Below the pieces are notes generated by a model. The model was not told the DNA's origin and did no database searches. It worked only from the letters and a program-made list of their open reading frames with translations. This document shows, in pieces, positions 23,392 through 35,061 of a stretch of DNA of 64,000 bases (its first letter is position 1; the number at the start of each line of letters is the position of its first letter). This DNA is from Boswellia sacra (lineage: Eukaryota > Streptophyta > Magnoliopsida > Sapindales > Burseraceae). A program made the position numbers and the translations under genes. Location of the stretch: NCBI GenBank assembly GCA_013180625.2, contig SNVD02014099.1, positions 620,001 to 684,000 of the forward strand, read 5' to 3'.

Positions 23392-25224
23392 TCACCAAAA
23401 ATCACTGCATGAACATTTCCCATCCTTGAAATGATGATACCTGTTGGCATCTCGGATGACAATCTCCCTTTTCACAATACTGCTAACCAATTTCAAAACA
23501 GTGTGACAATCTCCACAAACACGAAGGTTTTTCACTACTCGTATGACTGTTCCTGGAACAGATTTAAGCAGCCCATATGCCACAGCCACCCTCTCACTAT
23601 GCCAAAAGAGTTGTCTCTCCTTCTCCAGCTGCTCCATATCATGTAACACAGAGCTGGTATCAGGAACATAACCCCTTTTTCTCATTTCTGCATCTAACTC
23701 CTTTAAAAGACTATAAATCTCATCCCTTAAGGGATGTTGAGTCTCCCCAGCATAAAAAACTTGGCTTTCCTTGCCAATGTCAATGCAACTATATCCAGGT
23801 TCCTTTTTAACTTCCATAACTGCCATCAACTTTCTCACTTTGGACACATACTCCCACTTAGCAGCACTGGCGTAAACATTTGACAAAAGTATATATGTTG
23901 AAGGATCATCTGGTTTTAAGCTCAACAGCTGATCAGCAACCCTTATTGCCAGTTGGGTATTCCCATGGTGCTTGCAAGCACTTAATAGAGCTGCCCAGGT
24001 AGGTTCATCTGGCTTAAATGGCATTGACTTAATGACATTCGCCGCCTCATCAAGATATCCAGATCGGCTAAGAAGATCCAACAAGCATGTGTAGTGCTGC
24101 AAGGAGGGAGTAATTCCATAATCATCACTCATGGATTTAAAAAGTTTACGGCCTTTGCTAACCAACCCTACATGGCTACAAGCATATATCAACCCAACAA
24201 ATGTAACTTCATTGGGCTTTACTCCAGCAGAAACCATCTCATCATATATGGCCAACGCTTCCTCAGCTTGTCCATGCTGGGCTGCCCCGACTATAATTGA
24301 AGTCCAAGAAACTACATCTTTTTGTCTCATTCTACCAAAAATGTCTTTGGCTGCTATTATATCACTACACTTAGCGTACATATCCACAAGTGCGTTACTT
24401 ATAAACAAGCAAGACTCAAAGCCAAGAGCTATAACAAGGCCATGAATCTGCTTCCCAAGCTCCAACACAGCTAAATTGGCAGAAGCACCAACAACACTTG
24501 AAAGAACTAACGGGTCTACTATATCAATCCCTTCCCTTCTCATTTTGGTAAATAAACAAATTGCATCAATCCCATTCCCGCTCTGTACCAACCCAGATAT
24601 CAAAGCAGTCCAAGCAAACAGGTTTTTAACCGGTGCCTTCTCAAACATTTCAATAGCCTCCTTTTTCCTTCCACTTCTAGCATACCCAGATAACATTGCA
24701 GTCCAAGAAACCGAGTTTTTCAACTTAATCGAAGCAAAAATAGCACAAGCAGCATTGACTAATCCGCATTTTGCATACATATCAACCAAAGATGACTTAA
24801 CAACATCGTCATCAGAAAACGGGGATAACAAAAAGTGGCCATGTAATTGCTTGCCTTGCCTCGCAGCACCAAGGCTAGCGCAGGCCTTAACAAGGCTAGC
24901 ATACACGAAATGATCAGGCAGCAACCCGTCAAGAGTAAACATTCTGGGAAAAATGGAAAGAGTTCTATGGGGCACATTGGCTTGGTTGTAAGCAGTGAGA
25001 ATGGAAGCCCAAGAGATATGATCTCTGTGTGGCATTTCGTCGAACAGATGACGGGCGTCTTGACAAAGACCACATTTGCCGTAGACATCCACTATTGTAT
25101 TCGGTAATGGGGAAGACTGGTTTATTCCAAGTTTGATAATTTGGGCATGGAGAGTTTTGGCCGTAAATGGAGTTCGTTTTCTGGCACATATTTGAAGTTT
25201 GTCAAGATAGTGAAAAGTTAGCAT
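23392..25224 (-). CDS. MEF35: PPR protein, PLS-E-DYW class, predicted mitochondrial C-to-U RNA-editing factor (At4g14050-like)
   Basis: A single-exon frame of 610 codons with an intact start and stop. Tandem pentatricopeptide motifs fill residues 1 to about 420, with classic phrases such as VDMYAKCGLVNAACAIF, VSWTAMLSGYARSGRK and EVTFVGLIYACSHVG. E/E+ motifs follow, then a complete C-terminal DYW deaminase domain: HSE at 542-544, CGDC at 570-573, and a final CSCSDFW, a DFW variant of DYW. PPR tracts read specific RNA bases; the DYW domain is the zinc-dependent cytidine deaminase. The whole chain matches my memory of Arabidopsis At4g14050, described as MEF35, a mitochondrial editing factor; that assignment is from memory. 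There is no strong transit peptide, only a basic N-terminus. It is the only intact host gene in the window. Confidence 0.93.
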   Translation of the reverse strand: MLTFHYLDKLQICARKRTPFTAKTLHAQIIKLGINQSSPLPNTIVDVYGKCGLCQDARHLFDEMPHRDHISWASILTAYNQANVPHRTLSIFPRMFTLDGLLPDHFVYASLVKACASLGAARQGKQLHGHFLLSPFSDDDVVKSSLVDMYAKCGLVNAACAIFASIKLKNSVSWTAMLSGYARSGRKKEAIEMFEKAPVKNLFAWTALISGLVQSGNGIDAICLFTKMRREGIDIVDPLVLSSVVGASANLAVLELGKQIHGLVIALGFESCLFISNALVDMYAKCSDIIAAKDIFGRMRQKDVVSWTSIIVGAAQHGQAEEALAIYDEMVSAGVKPNEVTFVGLIYACSHVGLVSKGRKLFKSMSDDYGITPSLQHYTCLLDLLSRSGYLDEAANVIKSMPFKPDEPTWAALLSACKHHGNTQLAIRVADQLLSLKPDDPSTYILLSNVYASAAKWEYVSKVRKLMAVMEVKKEPGYSCIDIGKESQVFYAGETQHPLRDEIYSLLKELDAEMRKRGYVPDTSSVLHDMEQLEKERQLFWHSERVAVAYGLLKSVPGTVIRVVKNLRVCGDCHTVLKLVSSIVKREIVIRDANRYHHFKDGKCSCSDFW

Positions 25225-25513
25225 TCATTAACTTTGACGGTTCTGTAAACTGGTTAGGGAACGGAAAAGGTAGACTGGCTCTGGGCTGTGTTAAACAGAG
25301 ATGACTTAAAAAGTTGAAAATTTTAATAAACCTCGCAGGTTTGCTGTAATTAGAAAACACCCCTTAGGTTTTATAAATTAGAGAGAATGTCTAAATCCGC
25401 CGACCAATGTTTCACAATCGTTAAAACCAATATCATAGGGCTATTCTCCTAGCTTAATTCTATTGACGTATAGATTTCGTTTCTGCCCCACCGGTGAGGT
25501 ATTTTCTGCCAAG
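25225..25513. other. 5' flank of PPR gene
   Basis: A short non-repetitive stretch between the PPR start codon and a repeat at 25514. It should hold the PPR promoter; no TATA box stands out. Confidence 0.4.
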
Positions 25514-26608
25514 TAAGGGATGGCAATGGACGCCCATACCATTTCCAACCCATATAGGTTACGTTAAACCCAACTTTCATATTATGGGTTGGGAACGGTT
25601 CAACTCAATGGGTCCGTAAATTGGATTTGTTGGGCTAATTTAAGGTTAGGTTGGGGGTAACCACAAACTAACCAATAACTAATCAAAACAATTTTTTAAA
25701 ATTATCATTAAGATTTAATTTCAAACTATCAGAAGTAAAAATGTTTTATTATGGATATTTTAAAAATACATTTTATACTATTATTACTTAAATAATTATT
25801 TAATTATTTTTATCTTATTAAATTTGAATATTAAAAAATTAGAGGAATAATAGACAACATCAGTGTCACCACATGCAATTGTCATCGAAGCACGTCCAGT
25901 GACATCTCTCTTACCAAAACTATCATCATAGCTAAATCATAATATTTTGAGCATAAATCTTAGATTCAAGGTGCATAAAGCGGGCGAAACTGTCGTCAAC
26001 CAGATATTTCACGTCACGTCATTTTTTGATCAAATAATTTATCACGATAAAGTTTATAACATTGCATAGATTGCCTTCTAACAACCGCTCTAATATCAAT
26101 GATGTTTGATGCATGGATAAATGGTCACTAGCGTCTAACAATGGGTGGATCTGGAGACTTTGTCGATAACATATTTTAGAAAACAAATAATTAATTTGAC
26201 TGGATAAGACTTATTTAATGAAAATAAATTTTATTGTTAAATATTATAAATTAATTAATTCTTGCTAAGATAATAACTAAATTTTATTTCTTCCCATTTA
26301 AGAATGCTATTACATTAATTTAGTCGGTTCCTTAGAAATATAATATGATACTACATTAAATTATTCACTAATTAACTAAATGATATATAGTAAAAAAATG
26401 AATTATCTATATAAATAATGAGTTCTTCTCCATTTAAATTGTGGGCCCTAGGTTGACTTTAAGTTACCCACATGTACAAATATCCAACCCAACCTATAAA
26501 TTAATTTCTACTTATAGGTGAGGTTAGGTTGGGTTGGGTTATAATTTTTATGGGTTAGAATTGGATGGGTTAAAAACCAACCCCATTCATATTTTTTTTT
26601 CCATCCTA
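25514..26608. mobile_element. Non-autonomous DNA element with GGGTTGG-rich ends
   Basis: The left end starts taagggatggcaatgg and the right end finishes ccatccta. The flanking 100-150 bp at each end are rich in inverted gggttggg/cccaacc and tatgggtt phrases, giving long imperfect inverted arms around an AT core. The start motif is that of many plant hAT-type elements. A target duplication is not clear. Confidence 0.5.
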
Positions 26609-28124
26609 TCTATCTTGAGTCAAATCCAAACTCACATGCTTTTTCTCTTAAAAGGGCCCTCATGAAAATGGATGATTCCTCTTCTTATAAGGCATAAATC
26701 AACCCACTACATAATAAATGAGGGCCTAAATCCTATCCCTAATTGAATTCTAACAGTATTAAAACCCTAATGGAGTTGGGCTGTTAAATAAAGTTGGTAT
26801 GGAACATTGATATGGACATTCTACAAGTGTTGTCAATAGCTATTGCATGAATTCTAGTAACAGAGGTCGACAATTGTCAAGGGTAGACCATCGAGGGGTA
26901 AGAACTTGACAAATAGAATAAACGGTCATAGGGTGCCAATGGTGGTGTTGTTAAGAACTTTCTAGAAGTTAAACTCTAACTCAATGAAGATATCTAAGAA
27001 TAAGCTCTAAAAATATAGAGATATAAAGTGAGTGGACAAATGTGCAAACTTTTGAGTTAGATGGGAGGGTTTACAGGGGTGCTCATTGGGACTCGAGTAG
27101 TGGGTAGTGGAAAGGGCAAGTTGTGAAGCACTTTTTGAGGTGATTTTGTCGATTATTGCAGTATGTCGTGGCTAGGTCTGGTGGAGTGAGGAGGCTATCA
27201 TGATGGTGTGAGCGATGTGGTTGCTATGAAGTGATAATTTAATTATATTGTTTTGCCCTTTTTTCTAATTTATTTATCATTTGAAAACAAACAGTAAGGA
27301 CTATAATGCAGTTTTATAAAAAAAATAGGTATAATTTTATTTTGGATAAGCTCATATGTAAATTTTATTAACAGTTAGTATAAATATCATGAAACCACAA
27401 TGATGTCGTTGAAATTAAAAGAGAAACTTGTTTCTAAGTTAAATGTTTAATGAAATTTAGTATAAATATCATGAAACCATAATGATGTCATTGAAATTAA
27501 AAGAGAAACTTGTTTCTAAGTTAAATGTTTAATGGAATTCAACGGATAAATATAAAGGAAAAATAGGAGGTATTTCTATTCTTTTATCTCAAAAGCTAAT
27601 TTCTCTTAATTGCATTGTTGACGTTGATTTTCACAAACTAGATGAATTACATGTGGAGGGATTATAGAGAAGTGCTATGGAAGATCATGCCAAAAACAAA
27701 GAAAACAAACGCGAGAGCAATGCTAGCCAGTGTTGTTGGTGAAACTACTCCGAACACTTTGAGTCAGATTTCTAATGTTGTCTGACAAAGGAGATTAGGC
27801 TTAGTGTTCTTGTTTTGTCGCACCTACTTTATGAAAAATGTAGTTTACAGTGAGTGTCATAGCCTTATTTTCTTCTTGAAGTTGTATCAGATATTGATTG
27901 AATAAGAAAAATAATAAAGCTATCTCCTCTAATTTCTAATCTAACAAAATAACAAACTCACCTCTTCTGATTGAAAGTTATTGATCTCATCTTGGCTTGA
28001 TAATAAGTTTGCTTGACAATAAGTTTGTTATCTTCATCTTAAAGAAATCCTTTTCTACTTCGAAAAAGGTCTTTTAAGTTGAATAACTTATATTTTATAT
28101 AGTGGCCTTGTGGGTTATAACATC
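26609..28124. other. Intergenic, no gene supported
   Basis: Mixed-composition DNA without a recognisable frame. It contains one 82-bp tandem duplication (27377-27540). Confidence 0.45.
27377..27540. repeat. 82-bp tandem duplication, two units
   Basis: The unit beginning agtataaatatcatgaaacc and ending aagttaaatgtttaatg occurs at 27377 and 27459 with only a few substitutions. It looks like a recent local duplication. Confidence 0.9.
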
Positions 28125-28132
28125 TTTTTATG

Positions 28133-28970
28133 TAGGGGTGTGCATATGGTGTGGTATGGTGTAGTATCGCTATACTATTATCATACCCTACATAGGTCGG
28201 ATTTTAGATTTTTATACCATACCAAACCATTCTTTAATATAATATCATACCACATCCCCCCATGGTAGGGTAAAGGCGGGTATGGTATGGTATTTTTGGG
28301 TAGTTGACCAAATTGACCAAAATTTGGATAATATTTTACCATGCATTTTTAATTATTTTAAAGTTTATTTATAGCTTTTTTTTTTCAAGATTTTGACACT
28401 TTGAGTTCTTATTTTGACATTGTTTAATATTATGATTCATAAAGTTTGTATTAAATAAAAAATCAAGCAATTACATATCCTTAACAATACAAATAATCAA
28501 GTAACTATATATTCTATAACAACACAAATAATCAAGTAACATTGTACCTATAACAATACAAAAATATCATGTAACTACATATTCTATAACAATACGAATA
28601 CTCAAGCAATTACATTATCTACTACTTCAAAATTCAAGCAAAATGATAGAAAAATGATAGAGGGTGAGGGATTTAGGGTTACTTTTTTCATTGTATACTC
28701 TATTAGTGTATATAACACTCACACATACAAAATATACATAACCAATTATAAATTGAGACGTGGCATAATTTTTATTTTTTTTTTAAAAAAGTATGATATG
28801 GTATTTTCGGGTTTTTGCAAAAATACCCGCCACCATATCATACCATGGGGGTTTTTCAAAATCTTTACCATACCACACCCCATATTTTTTTTGTACCCTA
28901 CCCTACCTCCACCGTACCATGACGGGTATGTTGGGTTCGGGCGGTTGGGCGGGTACCATGAACACTCCTA
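28133..28970. mobile_element. 838-bp non-autonomous hAT element
   Basis: The left end is TAGGGGTGTGCAT and the right end ATGAACACTCCTA, inverted termini typical of plant hAT elements. The flanks tttttatg (28125-28132) and cttttatg (28971-28978) match at 7 of 8 bases, as expected for the 8-bp hAT target duplication. Inner arms repeat ggtatggtatgg and its inverse many times. The open stretches inside do not resemble transposase. Confidence 0.85.
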
Positions 28971-29029
28971 CTTTTATGGGCTTCTTAGTATTGACCCTGC
29001 TTATTACATGAGCTTTATAGCTTATACTC

Positions 29030-30065
29030 ATGCTGTAAAAATACGGAGGTGCAAGGATTTATGTCTCACTCTTTCTATAGAGTTTAATCTTATATGAAGC
29101 TACGGAGGTGCATAGCTCACTAGATTAGCTTTTATGGATCTTTTTCCTTTTTTACTGTGAATTGAATCATGAAGCTAAAGCTTTTTATTCTCCTCTGTAG
29201 TAAGCTACGGAGCTAAACTCTAAGTTTTTCTTAGTTTTTTATTCCCCTCCATAGTAAATTATAAAGCTAAACTCTTTTTAAGCTTTCTATAACTTTTTTA
29301 TTCTCTTTTCTAGTGAGCTCCAGAGTTAAACTCTTTAAGCTTTCCCTATAGCTTTCTATTCTCATCTGTAGTGAGCTATGAAGCTAAACTCTAAGCTTTC
29401 TTTAGTTTTTCTCCTCCGTAGTTTCTATATATTTCTATTCTTCTTCATATTGAGCTACGAAGCTAAACTATAAGCTTTCTATAGCTTTTAACTCTCCTCC
29501 GTATTTGCCCACGGAGTTAAACTCTTCAAGCTTTTTGAAGCTTTTTATTGTCCTTCATGGTGAGGTACGGAGCTAAACTTTAAGCTTTTTTTAGCTATTT
29601 TTTCTCCTCCGTAGTAAGATATGAAGTTAAACTCTAAGCTTTCTTTTGCTTTTTATACCCTTCTGTAATAAGTTGTGGACTTAAACTCTTTAACCTTTAT
29701 GTAGCTTTTTAGTCTCATCCGTAGTACGGTACGGAGCTCAGATCTAAGCTCTTTTAAAATCTTTTATTCCCCTCTATAGTAAGTTATGTAGCTCAACTCT
29801 TTGAGCTTTCTATAGCTTTTTATTCTTTTTCGTAGTGGGCTATCGAGTTAGACTCTTCAAGTTTACTTATGTTTGTAGCTTTTTATAAGTTACGAAGTTA
29901 ACATCTTTAAGCTTTTTGTAGCTTTTTATTCTCCTTCATGTAAGCTACAGAGTTGAACTCTTTAAGCTTCACTTTTTATTCTCCTGAGTAGTGGGCTACG
30001 GAACTAAACTTTTTAAGAATTCTTTAGCTTTTTATTCTCCTCTGTGGTAAGCTACAGAGTCGAAA
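29030..30065. repeat. Degenerate satellite of about 57 bp, about 15 units, with palindromic junctions
   Basis: A unit of the form gctacggagctaaactc, tttaagctttctatagc, tttttattctcctccgtagt recurs from about 29030 to 30065. The core (a/g)gctaaactc and its variants fall near 29211, 29269, 29327, 29381, 29464, 29513, 29571, 29627, 29682, 29737, 29793, 29846, 29901, 29953 and 30003. Each junction pairs ctccgtag with ctacggag, so successive units can fold into hairpins. No coding frame is shared by the units. Confidence 0.85.
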
Positions 30066-31162
30066 TTGTGCATGAGGGTAGCATGAATAATGCGATAGAA
30101 TAACTAGATATCAAATAGCCCTTGAATGAAAGGCGTCATAGAACAATAGGTAAAAATTCCAACTTTTGCACCAACCCTTGTGCTTGGCTAGCTGCAAAAT
30201 AGGCATTAGAAACACTTTGTTAGAAAATGTTTTGATCAGAGTCATGCAGTAGAAGCATAGTGATAATTGTTAAGGTTGTCACTTTCCTTGAAGCACCCAA
30301 ATGCTCGAAATAGTATAGTCAGGACATGTATTCCAAATAAATAGCCATTTTTATATAATTATTATCAAGAAATAAAACCGGGGTTGTCACCATTAGCTTT
30401 GTATATGTATTTTCAATTGATTTCATAAATGATGTTGAATTGAGAATACGACGGTTTGAGACCCGATCATGTTATCTAAGAAAGATGTAATTGTTGTCGA
30501 GTTGAATTGAGGTGGAGACAAGTCTCAAAAACATTTTGGGGATTGATCTGAGATTTCGGAAGTGCTTTTGAATTAATTTGCAAGTTGACTAAGCTTGAAA
30601 AACTGAGAAAAATCTAGTTTCTAGTTAATCAACTAGATTTTTAGCAAAAATTTTTAAAAGTGTCTTTTTTAATATTTATTGTAATTTCTTTTATCAAAGC
30701 CACACAAGTGTAGTGATTTTAGTTTTTATAGAAGACTCATTTCGGTTTTGGCTTTCTTTGAAGCACCCGAATCCTCGAAATAGTGATAGCCAATATGAAT
30801 GCCATCAAAAACATATATGTATTCCAAATAAATCAACCATTTTCATATAATTATGATTGATAAATAAATGCATGCTTTAAATAAATGACTAATCCATTTG
30901 CACCCAAAATAAATGTATCTATATAATAAATAATAATTGTAAAAAACAGTAGCCTAAACCAGTTTCAACTAGAAAGCATAAATGGAAAAACATAAAGGCT
31001 TATAGTAGTTGACATACGAAATAAAAATTAAACAATAAAAACAAGTTGAAATATTCCTCAAACAAATATAACCATTAAATTTGGAAACTAATTTTTATAG
31101 TAGTAACCTATAGAATTAGTATTCCATTAAAAGATGTGGTTGAATAGATGATGGCACATTAC
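30066..31162. repeat. Intergenic with a dispersed about 85-bp direct repeat
   Basis: The phrases gaagcaccc-aat-ctcgaaatag and tgtattccaaataaat, followed by catttt(t/c)atataatta, occur at about 30290-30365 and again at about 30765-30855. The second copy has an extra 20 bases in its middle. No frame or element terminus is visible in the rest. Confidence 0.6.
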
Positions 31163-31281
31163 AAGGAAGGAGCCAGAAATTTCACCAAGAAGGGCAATAA
31201 ATTAAAGAGCAATAGGCATAAGAATTTTCCTCAAGTGATAAACATGATTACTTAATAAAATTTTATAAAACATTCATTGAT

Positions 31282-33701
31282 TTACAATTGTCCATGATGC
31301 TTTTTCATATTTTGAAAGCATTGTACAATAGTTTTATTTTCAATACTACTAGCTATATCTTTATCTACATATATAAACTATCATTCATCCATTAGTCATT
31401 CATCCAATTTCGTAATCAGTTCTTCATAATATTCATAGTTGAAAATACCCTCTCCACAGTAGCTATAGCAACAGGTAGGATCAAAGCCAATGTCACAAGT
31501 ATATAAACTAGTGGATATACCTTATCTCTTTTAATTTCAATCGTACACCTTGCAAGATCACCAATCCCTTTCAATAATCCTGAAAAATCAACACTAGACC
31601 GTATATCCATAATATAAGTATCAAGCTAAAGCTCAAGTGCTATAAGTTCTATTGTAGAGAATTCTTTAAGATAAAATTGTGCAAGACATACAAGTTTTTT
31701 CTTATCAAAAGTAAAAAATGATTCATTTGGACATAGACATGCCACACAAAGAAGTAATTTAGTGTTAGACTCATTAAAATGATTATTCAACTCTTGAAGT
31801 TGTACATCTAAAATGGAATAAAATAGCTCAGCACGATAATGATGCAAGTTTGTGATTTCTTAAGCTTTGCATTGTGATCGCTTTGGATTTAGATACACGT
31901 CCTCCATCTTTGGAACATGAACACAATGCTTGACACAAAAAGAAGTAACTTCATCAAGTAAAGAATCTCACCCACTTTCTCCCATTGTTTGCAATCATTG
32001 TTTACATAATCTAACCAACCTTACTGCATTCACAATATCTTGATTCCTTCTTTGTACTGCTTCTGAAAATTCATTTGTGACATCTATTATATCTTTCATC
32101 AAATGAAGAGTAAACTCAATATCAAATGATTGCATCCACATTAGCAATGTCTTTTCTTCATATTTTTTGTTATCATTTCCTCTATCAGTAGCAACTATTT
32201 TAAGTACATCAATTATTATCGAAAACTATGAATTATGCTCACTAAAGTACCAAAATGTGAACCCCCAACTTGTATCAGCACAAAGTTTCAATTTAGTCTC
32301 TTGATTTAATCCTTGCCCACTTGAAAGACTACCATCATGGAGTGTTTGGATAAGCTCAATAGCTTGTTTTTCTCAAAGAATATGACGGCATTTAAATGAT
32401 GCCTCAACAACACTCATAATATTAGTAACAACACTAAAAAGAGTATCAACATCACCATGATTCCTTGCAATAGTTGTCTAATTGAAGTTGATGAGATAAA
32501 CAAGGAATATAATAAGCACAATTTTTCTCATTCATAATTAATGCTTTAAGACCATTAATCTTACCTTTCATATTAGGAGCTCCATCATAACCTTGCCTAC
32601 AAAATCAAGAGATGTTGAATCCATGCCTTGAAAAGAGGTTATCCACTGATGCTTTAAGTGAAAGAGTAGTAGTAGCAGCAACATGCTCAATTCCCTGGCC
32701 CGGACACCTCGGTTACAAAAAAAAAAAACATGCTCAATTCCTATGAACCGCTCAACTACAAGTCCATTCAAATCCACATAACTTAATACTACAACCATTT
32801 GCTCTTTCGTTGATATATCCTAAGATGCATAAATCAAAATGGAAAAAAATGCATCACCCATCTCTTTAATAATGACATTAATGATTTCAATTGCAACAAC
32901 TTTAATAATGCTTTTTTAAATCTTAGAAGATGTCAATTTGAGGTTGTTAGGAGCATTTTTCAAGGTAATGGCTTTAATATTCTTATTATGATTAGCAAGG
33001 AATTGTAAGAGCTCAATAAATTTACCTAGATGCATGAATCTTCAAATTCATCATTACCCTGAAAAAGCAAGCCCTTGTTTTTAAAAAAAAAAAACCGAAC
33101 ACAATAAATGGAACCAATCAAATGACTTCGATAGTCACTTTGAGCTTGATCTGAATGCTTGGAGAAAAATGTTTCAATATGTTGGTTTTGATTCATTAAT
33201 GCTTCACAACTTCTCTTGGCTTCATTGTGAATACTAATGGGACCTCTAACATGTTGTCGAAGCTTTTCTTTCTTCTTTCAATTGGAAAAGCCTTCACCAA
33301 GAAAACACTCTCCACCTCTTTGATCACCCATTTGTGGCTTGAAAAGATAATGATAAAGACAAAATGTCGCATTCTTTGCTATACTATACTCCAACCAACC
33401 GGGGTATTCATCAAACCAAGAATAAACGAATCGATCGTCTAGATAGTTGTCCAAATTTTTTAAAACGAAACTCATGGTCTCTAGGTTGACATGGATTCTT
33501 TAGCAAGTATTTCCTTTGAATTTGATCTCGAATATTTGGATTGTAATCTAAAATCTAAAGTCATAAACTAGGGTTCGAAGGAAGATTAGATAAAATGGTT
33601 TCCACATCATCTTTATATGAACCATCTTGATTTGAATAACTATCTTAATTTGTCTCTAATGGAGGTGATAATGTTGACTTTCTTTTGAAATATTTCTCCA
33701 T
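31282..33701 (-). pseudogene. hAT transposase (TTF zinc finger, DUF4371, dimerisation), broken
   Basis: The start MEKYFKRKSTLS at 33701 is followed by a TTF-type zinc-finger region (WLEYSIAKNATFCLYHYLF, then FLGEGFSNW) at about 33430-33270. A DUF4371/RNase H-like core follows (YVDLNGLVVERFIGIEHV, about 32770; GKVMMELLI, about 32580). A late core segment is legible at about 31847-31626 (LYSILDVQLQELNNHFNE-like). The C-terminal dimerisation block contains YPLVYILVTLALILPVA, then ATVERVFSTMNIMKN, at about 31530-31410, and the chain ends near HHGQL at 31285. Such enzymes cut and paste hAT elements. Many stops, frame shifts and an inserted SINE scrap (32695-32727) make it non-functional. Confidence 0.85.
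32695..32727 (+). mobile_element. 33-bp truncated SINE with poly(A), flanked by 14-bp duplication
   Basis: Inside the hAT transposase, acatgctcaattcc occurs at 32681-32694 and again at 32728-32741. Between the copies lies ctggcccggacacctcggtt followed by ac and an A run. A target duplication of 14 bp plus a 3' A tail is the mark of LINE-driven retroposition, and the GC-rich piece resembles the 3' end of plant tRNA-derived SINEs. Removing it restores the continuity of the transposase phrase around GIEHV, which supports a simple insertion. Confidence 0.8.
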
Positions 33702-35061
33702 TACTACATCAAATTAAATAAAATAGCATACTAAATAAAATTTTAACCAAAAAATGACTTTGCTTTTGTTAATATAAAATTTCAAACAAGATATAGAAAA
33801 CTAGAATAAAAAATAGAAAGAGAGATAGAAAAAACGGAGTCAAATAGAGAAAATGAAAAAAAAAAGGTGGAAAAGAGAAAATTAGAAGGAGAAACTAATA
33901 TTTATTAGTTCATGTTCAAAATGTTAAAAACATAACAATCAAAAAGGCTTTTATGGTAAGAAACCTTAAAAGAAAAGAAAAGAAAAAAAAGAAAGAAGCA
34001 AACAACTTAAGAGTAATCCCAATTTTAATTCAAATTAAAATCACAAAGTAGCTATTATAAAAGCAAATGGCAAAGACAACTAACGATAGTCCAATAAAAT
34101 TTCAAATGGTGGTCCAAAAATTTGATTGTGTCTAGAACTAATGATGGTCTAACTTTCATACTACGCCATTGGCCTTCCCAAATTCATTTAACTTTTTATG
34201 TGATTATAATCAAAATAAAACGTTTCAAGAAAAATTATCATAAATCAAGGAGTAAAACTAAGAAATGAATAGGAAAATGGAGGTGAAAACTCAATGCTAT
34301 GTACAATTTTGTTTTAATTTTTTAATTCTAACAATGTAATTAATATAAATTCAGTTAAACTCATGGTTATCACCTATGTCTAATTATATTATTCTAATGC
34401 TAATCAATAATTCAAATATAAATACAATAGATAAAAATATTATAAGTTTATAATCAAAATAAAAAAGTTCAAGAAAAAATCCTAATAAATCAAAAAGCAA
34501 TATTCCCAAATAAATAATAAAGAGGAAAATGGAAGTAAATAAAACCAAAATATTTAACTCTTAAAGTAGAAATTTTATTTACCTAATTATTTTTTGTTGA
34601 ATGGAATTTGGGGAAGAAGAAGTGAAGAGGGGCTGAATGTAGCTTGGACGCTGGTTGCTAGAGCCTAGATGGAGTGCCTCCCTTTGAAATAACAGGCTGA
34701 GGAAGACTGGAGAAGAAAGAGTGTGAAGATTTTATTTAACTTGTTTCTAAAGAAAAAATATAAATCTTTAAGGGCTTTGTTATTTGTTAAAGAAGAGTTA
34801 TAATTTATGGGCTTTAGTTTTTCTTATTTATACTTGGCCTTAGGGTTTAGTTTTTGTTATTTACATTGTGCCTTAGATTTTTTTTTGTTAATTTGGGTTT
34901 TGAACTTTATATTTGGTCAAAGGTCTAAAAGTAAATAAGTATTACAAGCAGGGACAATATAATAATTTTATAAACCCAAATACATGGGATTTAGGATTCT
35001 TTTTAAAGCACAGCATGGGCAGTTGCCCCTCCTAGGCCTCAACTGGCTCCATCCCTCACAC

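Larger units (their letters stand above)
31163..35056 (-). mobile_element. Decayed autonomous-type hAT element (about 3.9 kb)
   Basis: The left terminus aaggaaggagccag (31163) is the near-perfect inverse of the right terminus ctggctccatccct (ending 35056). Between them lies a minus-strand transposase pseudogene (31282-33701) of the ZMYM1-like hAT group. The region 33702-35056 is its non-coding 5' part. The target duplication is unclear, partly because another element landed directly against the right end. Confidence 0.75.

Noticed and set aside
24094..25107. Plus-strand open frames across the PPR gene
   Set aside because: They are antisense shadows of the intact PPR-DYW gene.
28654..29097. 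A 147-codon open frame
   Set aside because: It crosses the right border of a hAT element, has low-complexity composition and resembles no protein family I know.
29030..30065. Regularly spaced repeats that might suggest a CRISPR array
   Set aside because: The units are degenerate along their whole length, with no conserved repeat plus unique spacer pattern, and the DNA is plant nuclear.
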